Below are positions 1-13,400 of a stretch of 64,000 bases of DNA, piece by piece. The position numbers and the translations under genes are program-made. The notes beneath the pieces were generated by a model, which was given only the letters and a program-made list of their open reading frames with translations, did not search any database and had not been told where the DNA came from. Numbering within the stretch: position 1 is the first letter of the stretch; each line of letters begins with the position of its first letter. Source of the DNA: Argyresthia goedartella (Eukaryota; Arthropoda; Insecta; Lepidoptera; Argyresthiidae); contig OX463835.1 in NCBI GenBank assembly GCA_949825045.1, positions 16,881,201 to 16,945,200 of the forward strand, in the 5' to 3' direction.

Positions 1-435
1 GATTGCTACCTATTTGCTCTGTGTTTTAAGCGCCCTAACCAATTTAATTAAAAAAAAAATAACTTCATATCTATGGAACCTCAGATGAATAAAACTCTTT
101 GTTGCTGTTGACAATGTTACAAACTCAGATGAATGAAACTGTTTGTGTTACAAACACTGCCCTCTACCAAAAAGTTTTGCATAATCTTCTCCATTGGATC
201 GAAATGCTCAAATTGCTGTCAAGCGGCACCGAAGCCTGTCTCGCTATCGGCAACGCACAACACTGCGGTATGTCAAGTCGGAAGTCAGGGAAAGTTGTAG
301 AAGTACCGAAAACGGGATGAGCCGGAAGTGACGATATTCATCGATTCGCTTTTATAGTCGGAATGATAGGCTGTGTGATGGTACACTAAATTACAAATGG
401 CGCCATCGAAAGGACAAATATTATTCACGTGTGTC
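1..435. other. No gene seen; degenerate dispersed repeat
   Basis: AT-rich start of window. The phrase CAGATGAATGAAACT near 123 recurs with changes near 5941 and 32941, so this is an old dispersed repeat. The open frame at 99-320 has no recognisable motif. Confidence 0.4.
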
Positions 436-640
436 GACCTCAGTGGCGCCGCGGTTGTGGATCTGCCTACTATGCGAGAGGTCCCGGGTTCGAACCCCGG
501 CTGAGGATATGTAAAAAAAGAAAGTGTGTGACGTCGCTGTTTCTGGTTCCCACGACACTGGGTATCCTAGAGGCCCCACACTAGAAGCAATGTATGCGCC
601 TGTATGTAAATGTTTATTTATTTTTATTTATTCCCGGCTC
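436..640 (+). repeat. SINE family 1, copy 1 (tRNA-derived head)
   Basis: Starts with a tRNA-like promoter: A-box-like GTGGCGCCGCGGTTG and a B box inside GGGTTCGAACCCCGG. The body contains TTCTGGTTCCCACGACAC and AGAAGCAATGTATGCGCC. The same body is found at 6216 and 13033. The 3' limit is approximate. Confidence 0.75.
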
Positions 641-745
641 ATCTGCTCTCTGTACACCTACAACTTAGATACTGGCAATCTAGCTGACCATTTTATTTTA
701 TTTTGTATAGGCTTGTGTGAGGCTTGTGCTTAGTAGCATAGAGGG

Positions 746-1395
746 CCAGCAAGATTGCCCAAATACCCGTATGTGCGACAACGCAACGCGTGTCGCGACG
801 TTGTGCGTTGACGATCGCAAGGCCTTGGTCTTGCTTTAGACCTTCGGATACAAGGCTACGCTAACCTCCAATACCCAACAACTAGGAACTAGTGTGGCGT
901 AACCTATCAGGCGATCCACATACTAACATACAAGATGGATATCAAGAAAATAAACGCAGCAATTGACAGAAGTTGTCAACAGATGTCATCACGGATCGCA
1001 GAAACAATTGACAATCGATCCTGCATCGCGCAAGAGAAGTTTCTTCGGTTACTAACTATATATAGAACGCCCGAGCATAAGCTGTTGGACCAGTGGTCCC
1101 CAGGCGTAGCAACCTGGAGCGGAGATCTCCCTTTTACGGACCTAATGTCCACAGCGGACGCAACCACCGGGACCTCTTCTATATATAGCCGCCCACGTCG
1201 CTTCGCTAGGTACATCAAATGGTGTCACGCCTTACCCCATTCTGGGTGGCAGATTCCAACAACTGTCTATGCCTCAGTCAGCCTCTATTGTTAGGTGTTG
1301 GAGGGCCCAAAGCCTTGGTCTGGCGATTGACAACGCACAACATTACAGCATGCGTTGCGTCATCGCACATACGAGTATTTGGGCAATCTAGCTGG
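746..1395. mobile_element. MITE-like element with about 90-bp terminal inverted repeats
   Basis: The left end (CCAGCAAGATTGCCCAAATA) is the imperfect reverse complement of the right end (1376-1395). The arms extend inward past a shared TTGTGCGTTG block to about 835 and 1307. The core (900-1290) has two CTATATATAG motifs and no recognisable protein; open frames on both strands there are unsupported. Confidence 0.7.
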
Positions 1396-1737
1396 TCAAC
1401 ACTGGTTTTATCTCATTAAATTCTTAATAAACGTTTAGGTTCTACGAATATCAGATACACTATAACATTAATTACTCACCATACTCTACACACATGCCTT
1501 ACAATTTTCAACTTCTCTTTCATAATTCATACTATAAACACACTTCAATAGCTATCAACTTAAGATCCTTAACTTTTAACTTTTAATTTTAACTATAAAT
1601 TTGAATTAAGTCAAATATTTTAGCTATATGTACACACTTACAGAACAAATGTTTATTAGACAATATTGTTACACATAAGTAGGGAGGTGTGTATGTTACT
1701 TATCCCAAAACACAGGGGAAAAACTTCTTTGGGGTCT

Positions 1738-4080
1738 AATCAAATCAAATCAAATCAAAAATCATTTATTTCCATAGGATGTTGCTACATCACTTAGATC
1801 CGTCATTACATTTTTTTGGGTGAGTTCACTAACACAATGGCGGAATCTGTGGAGAAGAGCTCACCGAAGAAACTCCACAGTCGTCGCATCTTTTGCGTTT
1901 CCTTTTTTTAAATAAAATATTGTCAAATTACAAAATGAATGCTAATTATATATCGAAACAGCCTGTTACTCAAATAATCTATTCCCATGGACATCTGTCC
2001 TCTAAGTAATCAAATATCCTATAGTAACCTTTTTTATACAATTTCTGTTTTATTATTATTTTAAACTTGTCTAAAGGTAAGTTTTTAATATCAGTAGGGA
2101 CCTTATTGTAATAGCGTATACAATTGCCTTTAAAAGAATTACTAATTTTATGTAGTCGGCTTACATAAGCAACCAACTTGTCTTTATTTCTAGTATTAAA
2201 ATTGTGTATATCACTGTACTTCTGAAAATTAGTTATATTTCTTTTTTTGTGTATGTAAAAAGACTATATATCTATGACTAGATATATTGAGACACAAATG
2301 TCAGAATATTGATTTCTTTAAACTTTTCCCTCAGTGACACTCTAGGCCCTAATCTATAAATTGCACGAACAGCCCGTTTCTGCAGAATAAATATACTATT
2401 AGCATTCGCAGCGTGACCCCACAATAAAATACCATAGGTCATTAGACTATGAAAGTAACTAAAGTAGTCTAGCGGTGTCTACGTCGGTAAGAGCTCTAAT
2501 TTTTTTAACTGCGAACGCTGCCGAACTCAGTCTGTTTGACAATTTATTTATATGAGGATCCCATTGTAGTTTGGCGTCTAAAGTAATGCCCAAAAAGACA
2601 GTCGACTGCACAAGGTCCAATCTCTGTCCTTTTATAAATATGTCTGTAGTTACCGGGTTCACATTGGGTAACACGAATTTAATACATTTAGTTTTCTTTT
2701 CATTAAGTAATAAATTGTTAACAGTAAACCAGTTCACTATACTAGAGATAGCATTGTTTACCTCGTCATAATTTGATTGCTGTCTTTTAACTTTAAATAT
2801 CAAAGAAGTATCATCGGCAAACAATACTAACCCATGTTTTGCTTTAACAAGGTAAGGTAAATCATTAATATATACTAAAAACAAGAAAGGACCAAGAATT
2901 GAACCTTGCGGTACGCCCATACTTATTGAAGACCCAGGTGATCTTTTCCCATTAACATCGACCATCTGAACCCTATCTGTTAGATATGACTCCAGAAGGC
3001 CAAGTGCCTGATTTTTTACACCATAATGGCGTAACTTCCTGACAAGAGTGTCATGATGGACGCAATCAAAAGCCTTGGATAGATCGCAGAAGACACCTAT
3101 TGCATCCATTGCGTCTTCCCAGGCATCAAAAATATTGTCATTTAGTTCAACACCAGCATCGGCTGTTGAACGACCCTTTGTGAAACCAAACTGAGCAATA
3201 TGAATTAAATTATTGAGATAAAAATGACTTTGCAATTGATTAAGTATGAGTTTTTCAAATATTTTGCTAAGCGTTGGTAGTATCGATATGGGTCTAAAAT
3301 TGGTGGGGTCTGATGTACTACCAGCTTTGAATAAAGGTATAACTTTACTTAGTTTCATCAAGTCAGGAAACACACCACTATCTATACATTGATTAAATAT
3401 ACAACAAAGGTGAGGTGCAATACAATCTACAATGGAACTAATAATTTTTACTGATAGATAATGGGCGTCAGCTGTCTTTTTCATTTCCAGGGATTTAAAC
3501 GCTTTTACAATGTCTTCATTATTTACGTGCCTAAATTTAAAATCTGTTTTACAATCCTCAAAGTTTTGTTTAAGTATAGATTCAGCAGCAGCGGGAGATG
3601 AATTTAAAGACTTGGTTGTTGAAACTGGAATGTCCGTAAAGAAATTTTCGAAAGCTTTTACTACTTCTAGGTCTGTACTTAGCAATTGATTATCTATCAT
3701 AAGCTTGAAGTTATTATGTGTAGCTTTGGCCTTTCCAGTCTCTCTGTTTATAATTTGCCAAGTCGTTTTCATTACATTGCTACTAGATTCAATTTTGTTT
3801 TTAATGAAATTAGATTTAGCTACGGCACAAACGCGTTTAAACATTTTTGAATAACTACGAACATAATCTAGAAAGGCCGTATTTTTGTTATATGATTTCT
3901 CTTCATAGAGTTCATATAATCTTCGTCTGCTCCTATGAATTCCAACTGTCGCCCAATCACTAAACAGTCTAACGACTCTCTTATTGTCTGTACAAATGTG
4001 TGACAAGACTATACCAATATTTACTGAATAAATATTAAACATTTACATACACGAACAAAACAAAACGAATTTCCGACTGA
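1738..4080 (-). mobile_element. Non-LTR retrotransposon (Jockey-like), 5'-truncated copy 1
   Basis: Reads 3' to 5' on the plus strand. It contains the C-terminal RT part of ORF2 and a 3' UTR with a hairpin (1849-1884), an AATAAATGATTT signal and a terminal (TTTGA)n run ending near 1738. Its 5' truncation lies near 4080, inside the segment that precedes RT; no endonuclease is present. Confidence 0.85.
2459..4042 (-). pseudogene. LINE ORF2 reverse transcriptase (copy 1)
   Basis: An open frame of 527 residues. RT motifs in order are VIPLFKAG and [16 protein letters not shown] (motif 1-2), [14 protein letters not shown] (A), [21 protein letters not shown] (B, two halves), LFADDTS (C, FADD active site) and FLGITLD (E). 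It is 5'-truncated, and the frame breaks between 2459 and 2176, after which the C-terminal part continues at 2176-1979 (YYNKVPTDIKNLPLDKFK). It is therefore dead but young. In type it belongs with Jockey-superfamily elements; the clade is not certain. Confidence 0.85.
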
Positions 4081-4313
4081 GTTAAAAAAAAAAACATAAT
4101 TTTTTGATTTTCATTTAATTCTTTAACGGGCAGAGCAGAGCTTAGTAATGAAGTCCAAAACCATTTTGTCTCTTTGGTCATTTGGTCTAGCCCATCATAT
4201 GATCAATTGCAAATGAAAAACCATCACTATTCATAAAATATAACTGCTTGAAATATAATATTCTGATATCGACGAGCATTTTTGTTATACGTAGATAATG
4301 CTTCAACGTCTAG

Positions 4314-4485
4314 TCCAAAATCCAATTCCTTAACGTTGGTGCGTCCCCAGATCTCCTCCCTACTCCGCACCGGCCAGCGTCGCCTCCATCCATCACTACG
4401 CAAGCTACTCGGCAAGAAGACTGCCGACGTCTCGGAGATATTCCAGCACAGAGGACCGAGGAACAAGTCTAGGAAGGACTATTGT
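4314..4485 (+). CDS. YEATS2: YEATS2 exon a (region before the YEATS domain)
   Basis: An open, GC-richer block between an acceptor (AACGTCTAG) and a donor (TTGT|GTAAGT). It reads [19 protein letters not shown], the His-Pro-x-x-x-Lys-x-Leu segment found upstream of the YEATS domain in YEATS2 proteins. It ends in phase 0. An earlier acceptor after TATACGTAG (exon from 4295) is also possible. Earlier exons are not visible to the left, where a minus-strand LINE occupies 1.74-4.08 kb. Confidence 0.75.
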
Positions 4486-7400
4486 GTAAGTTAGAATTAC
4501 TTACATAGATCCCTTGACACAATGTAAAATATAAAAATAATCTAATCTAATGACATATTTAATCTAATATCATATAACATCGTATATATAAGTGCCAAGA
4601 AAAGGTCTCAAAACAATTTTACATACATAACTTATGAGAAACCAGACTGGACCAGTCCCCCCAATCAGCACTCGTTCACGAGTATGACTCGTGTAACAGC
4701 CATCACCTCCCTCGCCATATTTGAGGGAAGGGAGCAACCCACTACACAGAGCCGCTCCGCAAGCATAGACATTTTAGTGAGCATTTCATTCGTTTCTTGG
4801 TAACAGACTTGGATTCTACGTTAAAAGAGTACCTCACATAGCACTTTTGTACACTTAATTTTGTTACCAGACTATTAAATTACATTATTGCAGTTGTGAA
4901 AGTTACGTTAATTATTATCATCATGGAGCTTGGGGCATTGAGGCCATGCATTTTTGTCTTTAACATACTCATTAACAGCAACTAGAAAACCTAATAAACT
5001 ATTGTGAAAAATGTGTTTGGCTCAGCCTGTGCCTTTAACTACAAGAGTGTGTGTGCTTCGAAAAACTAATGCATTTATCTGTTTTTGTTGTAATAACGAA
5101 ACTTAATTTCACTGTAAGTATTTCTGTTAGTTGAATTAAATTAATAATCAAGTATTTTTATTAATAATTAATAATCAAGTAGCCAGTATGTGTCCCAAAG
5201 TATTATTACTATCTTCGCCCATCCACCCGCAATGAGCCAGCTTGATGAGGTATGGCTCAATCCTACGCATATCCATAAAAGGTCTGTGCCTGTCAGTAAG
5301 GACATTAATGTGGGCTACATTTATTTATTTACTACCTTATGACTTCACGGTATATCACTAATCTCTAGGTCTCGAAAAGTGAAAATATTTATTTTATTAT
5401 TATTTTATATTATTATTTAGAAATACAATTTTGGTGTCGTCTGAAAGCTAACAAAATGAAGAATAATATTCCGTAATAAATAAATTCCATTCTGGGAACC
5501 AAATTTTGTGCAAATCTGCAATTACTAAAAACTCTCGAAAAAATCACTATTATTTTATAAACCCGCGTAATTTTAGGTTTCAGTTACCACTTTTTCTGCA
5601 ACTTTTTATTACTGGCAGCACTGCGTGTCTTTCATCATCAAGAATCAGTTAATTTCACTACGAAAAACCCTTCCATTCCGAAGTTATATATTTTTTTTTT
5701 GCAGTTGTTACCCAGATAGCGCATTTGAATATTAAAATGGCTATAAACATTGTTTTTTTGTCAATGAATTTCGATGTTCTTCAACCCAGATTGTTACGTG
5801 CACTTTATGAAGATTCACAACTATCATTACAAATACATTTCTTATTTCAGAACAGAGTAAAAGTAAGTGAAGCAAATTTATGCAAAGAGTTTCTTTATTC
5901 AGAGGAATGAATTGTCAATATCGATATATTCACAGAACCTCTGATGAATGAAACTCTTTGTCTTACAATTTACCAAAAAAAAAACGTATTCTTCCACGGC
6001 TCTGCAAATAGAGCTGTAATTGTTAGCTAACTCCAGTCTTAACATGAAACAATACGCAACCCAACAGGCGATGGTCCAGAAGCGCAACTACACTGTAGCG
6101 GCAGACAAGACCAAAACGCTTCGGCCCGACGTCAAACCCGAGACACCGGAGGAGCGACCAGCCACCGAGGAACCCTGCACCAGCCGACCTAAGAAGGTAA
6201 ATCAAATGTATTGAAGACCTCTGTGGCGCAGCGGTTGTGGCTCTGCCTACCATGCGAGAGGTCACGGGTTCGATGCCCGGCTGGGGATAAAGAAAAAAAC
6301 CCAGTTCTTGGATGTTTATATGCGTGCGATGTCGCTGTTTCTGGTTCCCACGACACAGGCTATCCTAGTGTGAGGCCAGAAGCAATGTACGTGCCTTTAT
6401 ATATATGTTCATATGTGTATTGTTCATTTGACTGTTGTTGGTTCTAACTGCTTTTTTCCGAATTCTACCCATATTTTCACCCGATAACGCCAAAACTAAA
6501 AGGAGGGTTATGTGTTTGTGGATGTTAGTTTGTTCCACCATAACATCGAAACTACTTATCAGAATTTGACAAATGAGTTATCGTTAGAAGCGTCTTAATC
6601 AACCACTGGTAATAGCCTGTGTGACGTCATAATAAATTTAATATGGCGCCCTCTAGAGGGCATAAAGAACTGGATTTAAAAAAAAAAACTTTTTGAACAG
6701 GGCCGTGTTGGGTATCAAATCTAAGGGCTTAATTAACACAGTCAGATTGTCAAAACCTTTAGTTTATTATCTAACATTTTTATCTCGTTAGTTTACAAAC
6801 TATCGATAAATTGTAAACTGTACCGTATTGCTTACGATATTACGCGTTAGTTTATAATAAAACTAAAAGATAATACCAGGGGAAACATTGCGTTAGCTTA
6901 GGTGAAGAGTAGAAGATTTGAAGCTGAATGGTCTTCGTGTTAGGTTGACATGTAAGAACAAAAGAAACGCAAATTCTAAACCCTGTTGGTCTGGTTTACA
7001 ATTTGTCGACAGTTTACAAACTAACGCGTTAGTTTATCTAACATTAATAATGGTTTCGACGACAAAGTCCCAAAAATCAGCAAAATAAAGAAGTAATTTT
7101 CATAGACTAGGCTGTTTGGGCTTAGATCTTTACCTGTACATTTAAAAAAAAGATATACTTTATGTGACAGTTTATAAAAACAACAATCTGTCACAAGGAA
7201 AAAACTGAAATAACGTCTTGAATTTGATGTGTTTGAATTCGAATAAAACGAATTTATTTCTTCGCCTGAATTCTGTGGCTATCTGAGAATTTTGCAATGG
7301 ATCAAAATGAATCGGTCGGCGGACTAAAGTTGACATGTCCACTACCTGTTACTTCAAAAGGTGACATGTCCATAGGTTGGTGTCAAAATGTGGCATGTCC

Positions 7401-10400
7401 ATTTGTATTTTTTTTCTCAGCAGTTTTTCGACAAAAATCCCCAGATTTTTCGCATTATAATATAAAACTATTTTCGACAACATACAATTTTTTCAAGCAA
7501 AAAATGTATGTAGATTTTAAAACAGGCAGTTTTTTTCGATTTCTGAAAGAAAAAAAACGGAGGACGTGTTACCTTTTGATAATCACATCCTCAGTTATTG
7601 TTTGCTTTTGCTACTGCTTATAAATATAGAGTGATCTTTTTGCCTACGTGTCACGTGTCACGTGTCACGTGTCAATCGACGCGCGTCATTGTGATTGTTT
7701 ACCTATTTCGAGGTTAGAATAAAATCATTCATTTTTAAACACACTGTATAGTGAAATTGCATTAGTGTGAGTACTGAGGACGTGCCAGCTTACGTAAACC
7801 GATCTGCAGAAGTGTAGTTATCGGTTTGTTTCTTACTGTTAAGAGCGCAATGTTATAGGAGTCTGGTTTAAGGCGATGATGGAATAAAAATGCGCTGTCG
7901 AGTGGAAGTGAGATGCAATAATTACTCGCGAATAAGAAAAAGCGGTATGCCAATAATGCACTCGCGACTAATCTGAAACAACGTAAGCGCCAAAACGTAA
8001 AAAAAAATCATAAAAAATAATCTACTTCAGGGAATTAACTTTCATTGCAATTATCACACAGTCATATTCACTTACTACTGCGGTGTAATAGGATAAAACC
8101 ATAAAAAAAGGGTTGACTTTGTATTTATTTTCTATCGAGAAAATTTTATCCAAACATGTTTTCCAATTAAGAATCTCTAGATTATATAGTCAAATTACAT
8201 ATACCAGAAATTAATTACGATTTGCCCAGTATTTCCTGAAAAACACATGAAAACAGCACCCCATATTTATTTAATCAGCGTCTTAAGTTATTGTACTTAA
8301 TGTCTTATTAAATCTATAAATAAATGCGGACGTATGTTACTACGAAACGATATAGACGCTTTAACCACAGATTAGATAATAGTTACTACGTAACCTTGAG
8401 CGAGTGACGGAGGCCTGCTTTAACGGTGAAGTGAAGGAAAGAATCAAGACGAAATCTGAATAACAGAGATAAAATGTCAGCCCCGCCCATCTCTCAGTGA
8501 TTCATTGGATCCGATGAGCTCAAAATTCATTGGCACCTCACTCACGCAAAATTGACTATAATAATAATAATACCTTGGACACTATTTACACATATTGATC
8601 TAGTCCCAAACTAGGATTCCCAGTATCTTGGGTACTAGACAACGATACACATACTTATATAGATAAATATTATACTTAGATAGATAAACAACCATGACTA
8701 GGGTACACACATCCGTTCGCATCAAACAAATATTTGCCTCCACCGGGACTCGAACCCGGGACTGGCTTCGTAGGCAGGGTCACTGCCGACTCGGCCATTC
8801 TGGTCGTCAAATATAATAAGTATATGGCCCATTAATGTTTTCACCGAGGGGCACAGGCGTTTACCCGGATACGAGTTAGATTAAGGCGAACTCCACCACG
8901 CTGGCTCAGTGCTGGTTGATGAGGGGTTTTACGACTACTACTACCAATCAGCGCGTAGTAGCCGGGACCTACAGCTTAACGTGTTAACGTGTCATCCGAA
9001 ACGCGGAACGTCCGATTATGTACTATCCCCAGCAGAAGTGGAAAACCACTTAAAAACTTATTTTCCTTGCTTTTTGTTGAATTTCAAAAACAATTTCTTT
9101 TATGACTTTTAATTGTTGGGCTGCATGGGAAAAGGACCCTTACAGTGGTCTTCCACAACTGCTGATGATGGTACTTAAGATAAATTTATTAACTCATTGG
9201 TCAGGGTTCGAACCTGCATCTCCTGTGTGAGAAGCAAGCGTGTGAAACCCATTTGACCACGAACTATTAAATAACTGGCTGAAAGTGGGCGAAATAATTA
9301 GTGTTGTAGTCTCAATTCGATGAATTCCGAAATTCCATTGCGAAATTAAAAAAAAATGTGGTATCTGTTGAAACGTTACTTTTTTAATACGACGCTTTAT
9401 AAATAACTAGCTGATCATCGCAACATCATCTGCTAGTTTCTAGGAATTATTATTTACCGAGATAACGTTACCCTCCTTCTGGTGCAGTCGGATAAAAATT
9501 ATACTAGGTATATATTAGTCTAGCTCATAAACTATCTCTGTGCTAAATTTCATTCAAATCCGTTCAGCCGTTTTAGCGCGATTAAGGCACAAACACAAAA
9601 TCATCCATACGTCCAAACATCTAAACACCGCTACTTTCAGATTTATATTATTAGTTGGATACCTTAAGACTGCTCGACTTGGACATTAAAATATTGACAA
9701 AAAACAAACGAAGAACAGCAGGAAATATTAATATATAAAGAAAACAAAGAAGGCAACAATAAAATATTAATATTTAAGTATCAAATTATCAATATCTTGT
9801 CGAATCGATGTCTTCGATTTTACTGTATCGATTTTATAACTCCGGTCACCCAGATCCCCCGTCACCTGGAGCCGGAGCCTCAGAATGTGCTGCAGCTGGA
9901 CGAGATGACGCGGAACAGACAGAAACACAGATACAGAATCATCATCGGTGAGTCGATTTGCTATGTTCTGCGCAGCTATACTTCACCATCTCTCAGGAAC
10001 GATCTATACTTGACTATCATTGAGTTGTAGGAATTATCATTATAATTTTATCTACATACTTCATCCAAAAACCGCACGTTACGACCAGCATAATGATATA
10101 CTACTTGGTAAACACTCATTTCTTATCTGAATATTGATACATTATGACCATAATGTTTCAATATTTCGACATATTATGACATTCAAAATTAGAACACAGA
10201 CGCCCGTCTGCGTGCCGCCCCTAGTTTGTCTGTGAAGTTGGTATTACTGAACAAGCTAAATAAATGCAGAGCAATGGTCAATGCCACAATGCAGGTCGAA
10301 CATGCGGTTCCTGAACACATCAAAGAGAGCTTATTATATGTGTGTAGATAAACTAGTGTATGTAACTGTACATAATTAGACATTAAAACTCTCGAGTGAT

Positions 10401-13400
10401 ATTATCATGAAACTCGCCTTCGGCTCGTTTCATAAACCCGCTCTTGAGTTTTAATGCCCTCCATTATGTAGCAGTCACATAAACTACTATAACGCCCCGC
10501 CAAACGCTAATGGGCGTAACTTGACGTTACACTGTCGTGAACATTACGTACTCAGAAATAAGAGACATGTTTTTTCAAAAAACTGGTCAAGTGCGAGACG
10601 GACTCGCGCACGAAGGGTTCCGTACACAGATATCTCAACATAGGAGATAGGGCATTCAGCCTATTATGTATGCAAACCGACTGTCGTAAGCTGAATTCAC
10701 GCACACAACGTTTCATTAAATAACCACAACGGCCACGCACACATAAGAACCACTTACACATTTATCCCTTCTCTCTTATTGGTAAACACATGCAAAGCAG
10801 TAACGTTGCTGTATACATGCGCATGAGGCGCACATTGTTTCATAAAGCACGCACACAGCAGCAAATGCATGAATATGTGGGGACAGGGTGATGTCGATAA
10901 AAGGTTATCGATAGTTTTTGTTTCGCGAATTATGTTCTAGAACAGTAAACTTCGCCTGGGAGACAATTTAGATCGGCTTATTCATTAGTGTGCTATATTG
11001 TGTTATAAACTATTTAGACTGTGTACGTGAAAAGACAAGTGAAATAAAACTCTTTCTTATTTAACAGTCAAGAAAAGTATTTATTATTTATTATTGTAAC
11101 ATATTGTCGCATAGCAGTCAGAAACTACATGGGTGTTGTAGACAATACATATATTTATTATTCAAAATAAATACATTGTGCAAAATAAGTACATTTTAAG
11201 ATACCCAATATTCACAATATTTTCTTTAAAATGAGTAAACTGGCTACCAAATAGGTCCTCTAGCTGTTGCTGTCATCCATTTATCTTTATTTCCGGATTG
11301 CATGGGAACCTAAAATCAAAAAATTGCATTGAAAAAATGAAGCTCTCTGAAGCACGGAGATGCCCAGAAAATGGTCACTTATTCTAAGCAGCAGTTGCTT
11401 AACCAGAGTGATAGTGTGTACTCTCAATCACCAGCTGAGCCACGGGGCATTTTAAAATACATATCTGTACAGGAAAGGTTTAATTCTGTAACTCGAACTT
11501 TCATAGAGGCGTACATTTTTTTCGATACAGGCTAAGTCGATAAAGCGTACATCACTAATATACCACAGCGTGGAACCCATGTGGCACCGCTCACGTCATG
11601 GTCATTACATTTATTTCCTGTCTCTCTCGCCAGTAGGTAACGCTAATGACTATGAGAAAGACGGGATGTGGATGAGACTCAATAATATTACTCCCTCGGA
11701 ATATTTCGAAGAAATATTGTATTTTAATTACTTACCTGTGAAATGTTATCCCCTTGTTATGGAAATTAGTCGAAACACTGCGATTTTCACATAGGGCAAC
11801 TGCACTGACCAGCATTATAGAAAATACAGCTAAGTTTTGTCAGTTTTTAAGGCGATCGGCGCGTGCACTCGGGAATTCTCGCTGAGATCAACTGAATGCA
11901 CTGCATGCACACTGGGCATACAACGGTCAGCCGCTGCGCGACGGCTTGCCCTCTCTCTAATATTCAATGCTCTGTGGTTCCGTACCACCGTACAATGGTA
12001 GAGATGGTGTGGATTGAATAGTTTGGATTTTATCATAGCAAAACTTTGTTTACAAAGTTATTAGTGTGAAAGTAGCCGCTACTTTCACACTCCATGTATT
12101 TCCAATCGATCTACCAAAAAGCCTCTAAAAGAACTAAAAGCCTCAGAAAATGCTCAAAATTGCCTATTTAGATCGCTATCAAGAAGTATTGTATAAATTT
12201 GACAACTTTAGTGAAAAAATAAAAACATAGGGACACAGTTTATATCCTTCTCATTCAGTTTAGCAAATATCTTAAACTGGTCCAATATTGGAGGAGGAAA
12301 TGGGCGAGAGCCGAATCTCGCATTATGACTTTACTAATTCATTAATATCTGCAGCTGTACTTATCGTATGAATTCGAGGGCGGGGGACGCGGGACGGTCT
12401 GAATACGTACACAGACGGAAAAGTGATGCGTAGTAATTGAAAAAAATATCGATGAGCTAGTGTTGTAAACAGTCATCGATAAACAGTTTTTCATTTTTGC
12501 ATGTGCTCTTTAGTGGCAATTTTTTTAATAGGTAATGAATACGAAATAAAATGAATGTCATGTCTCTAAAATGTTTACTACAAAAAAGAAACCAAACAAA
12601 ACAGTAAAATATTTTTTTAGAAAAAAAGTTAGGTTTTATAGGCAATATCGACTTTTCATGAAAATACGCGGCAAATCAAAGAAAAACAGAATGTAGTTTT
12701 CTTTTCTTTTTTAAAAATTTTGAACACAGCTATAATTGTCTTTAATTAGCTGGGCCACCTACAAGTGGGTAGTGTCCAAACTAGTGACGAACACAACTAT
12801 TTTTTGTCACACATTATAAGAATATAACGTCATGTATGGTTTTATTATAATTACACTAGATTAAATAATATTAGCTAATGGTACTACTATAATTCAGTTT
12901 TTGGTGGTCACAAGTAGAGGCTCCCATACAACAGACATGATTTTTACGGAATTTGTACGGAACCCTTCGTGCGCGAGTCCGACTCGCACTTGGCCAATTT
13001 TTTCAATACTGCGACGTCAAGTACATAGGAATGTACTTGACGTCGCAGTTTCTGGTTCCCACGACGTATTCTATTGTGGGGCCAGAAGCAATGTATGTGC
13101 CTGTATGTAAATGTTTATGTTTTTGTTTGTATATATGGGTAGTAGGCACAAAAACAATAAAAAAATGTCATGTAATATCATTACAATTAAATAATACAAT
13201 TAATTGCATAGTAAGTTGTATTGTACTTATTTCTGGATAAAAATGGATAAAATCCAAGAGCAGAAAAATAATGGTTTGTTTACATTTCCCTCGCCATTGG
13301 ACATATAGAGAGATTGCTGATCACTGTGAGTGTTGCGTGAAGAAAGTATTTAACGCCATATGACATTATAAACAACATAAGACTTCAGAGAATATTCCTA

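Noticed and set aside
2571..2771. Plus-strand open frame inside LINE copy 1
   Set aside because: It is the complement of the RT C-terminal region and shows no coding features of its own.
5851..5862. 12-nt micro-exon between TTATTTCAG and GTAAGT
   Set aside because: In frame by length, but nothing in the family requires it and the phases of exons a and b already join without it.
8735..8811. tRNA gene
   Set aside because: The tRNA-like head lacks a paired acceptor stem and is attached to a repeated SINE body found three times.
10190..10345. Open plus-strand stretch ([17 protein letters not shown]) that looked like an exon
   Set aside because: No acceptor with the right phase, no link to YEATS2, and it runs into a fold-back repeat; probably transposon debris.
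11243..11309. Minus-strand terminal exon candidate ([22 protein letters not shown]) after TTGATTTTAG
   Set aside because: It adjoins an SINE/LINE-like block at 11330-11460, has no upstream exon, and is short enough to be chance.
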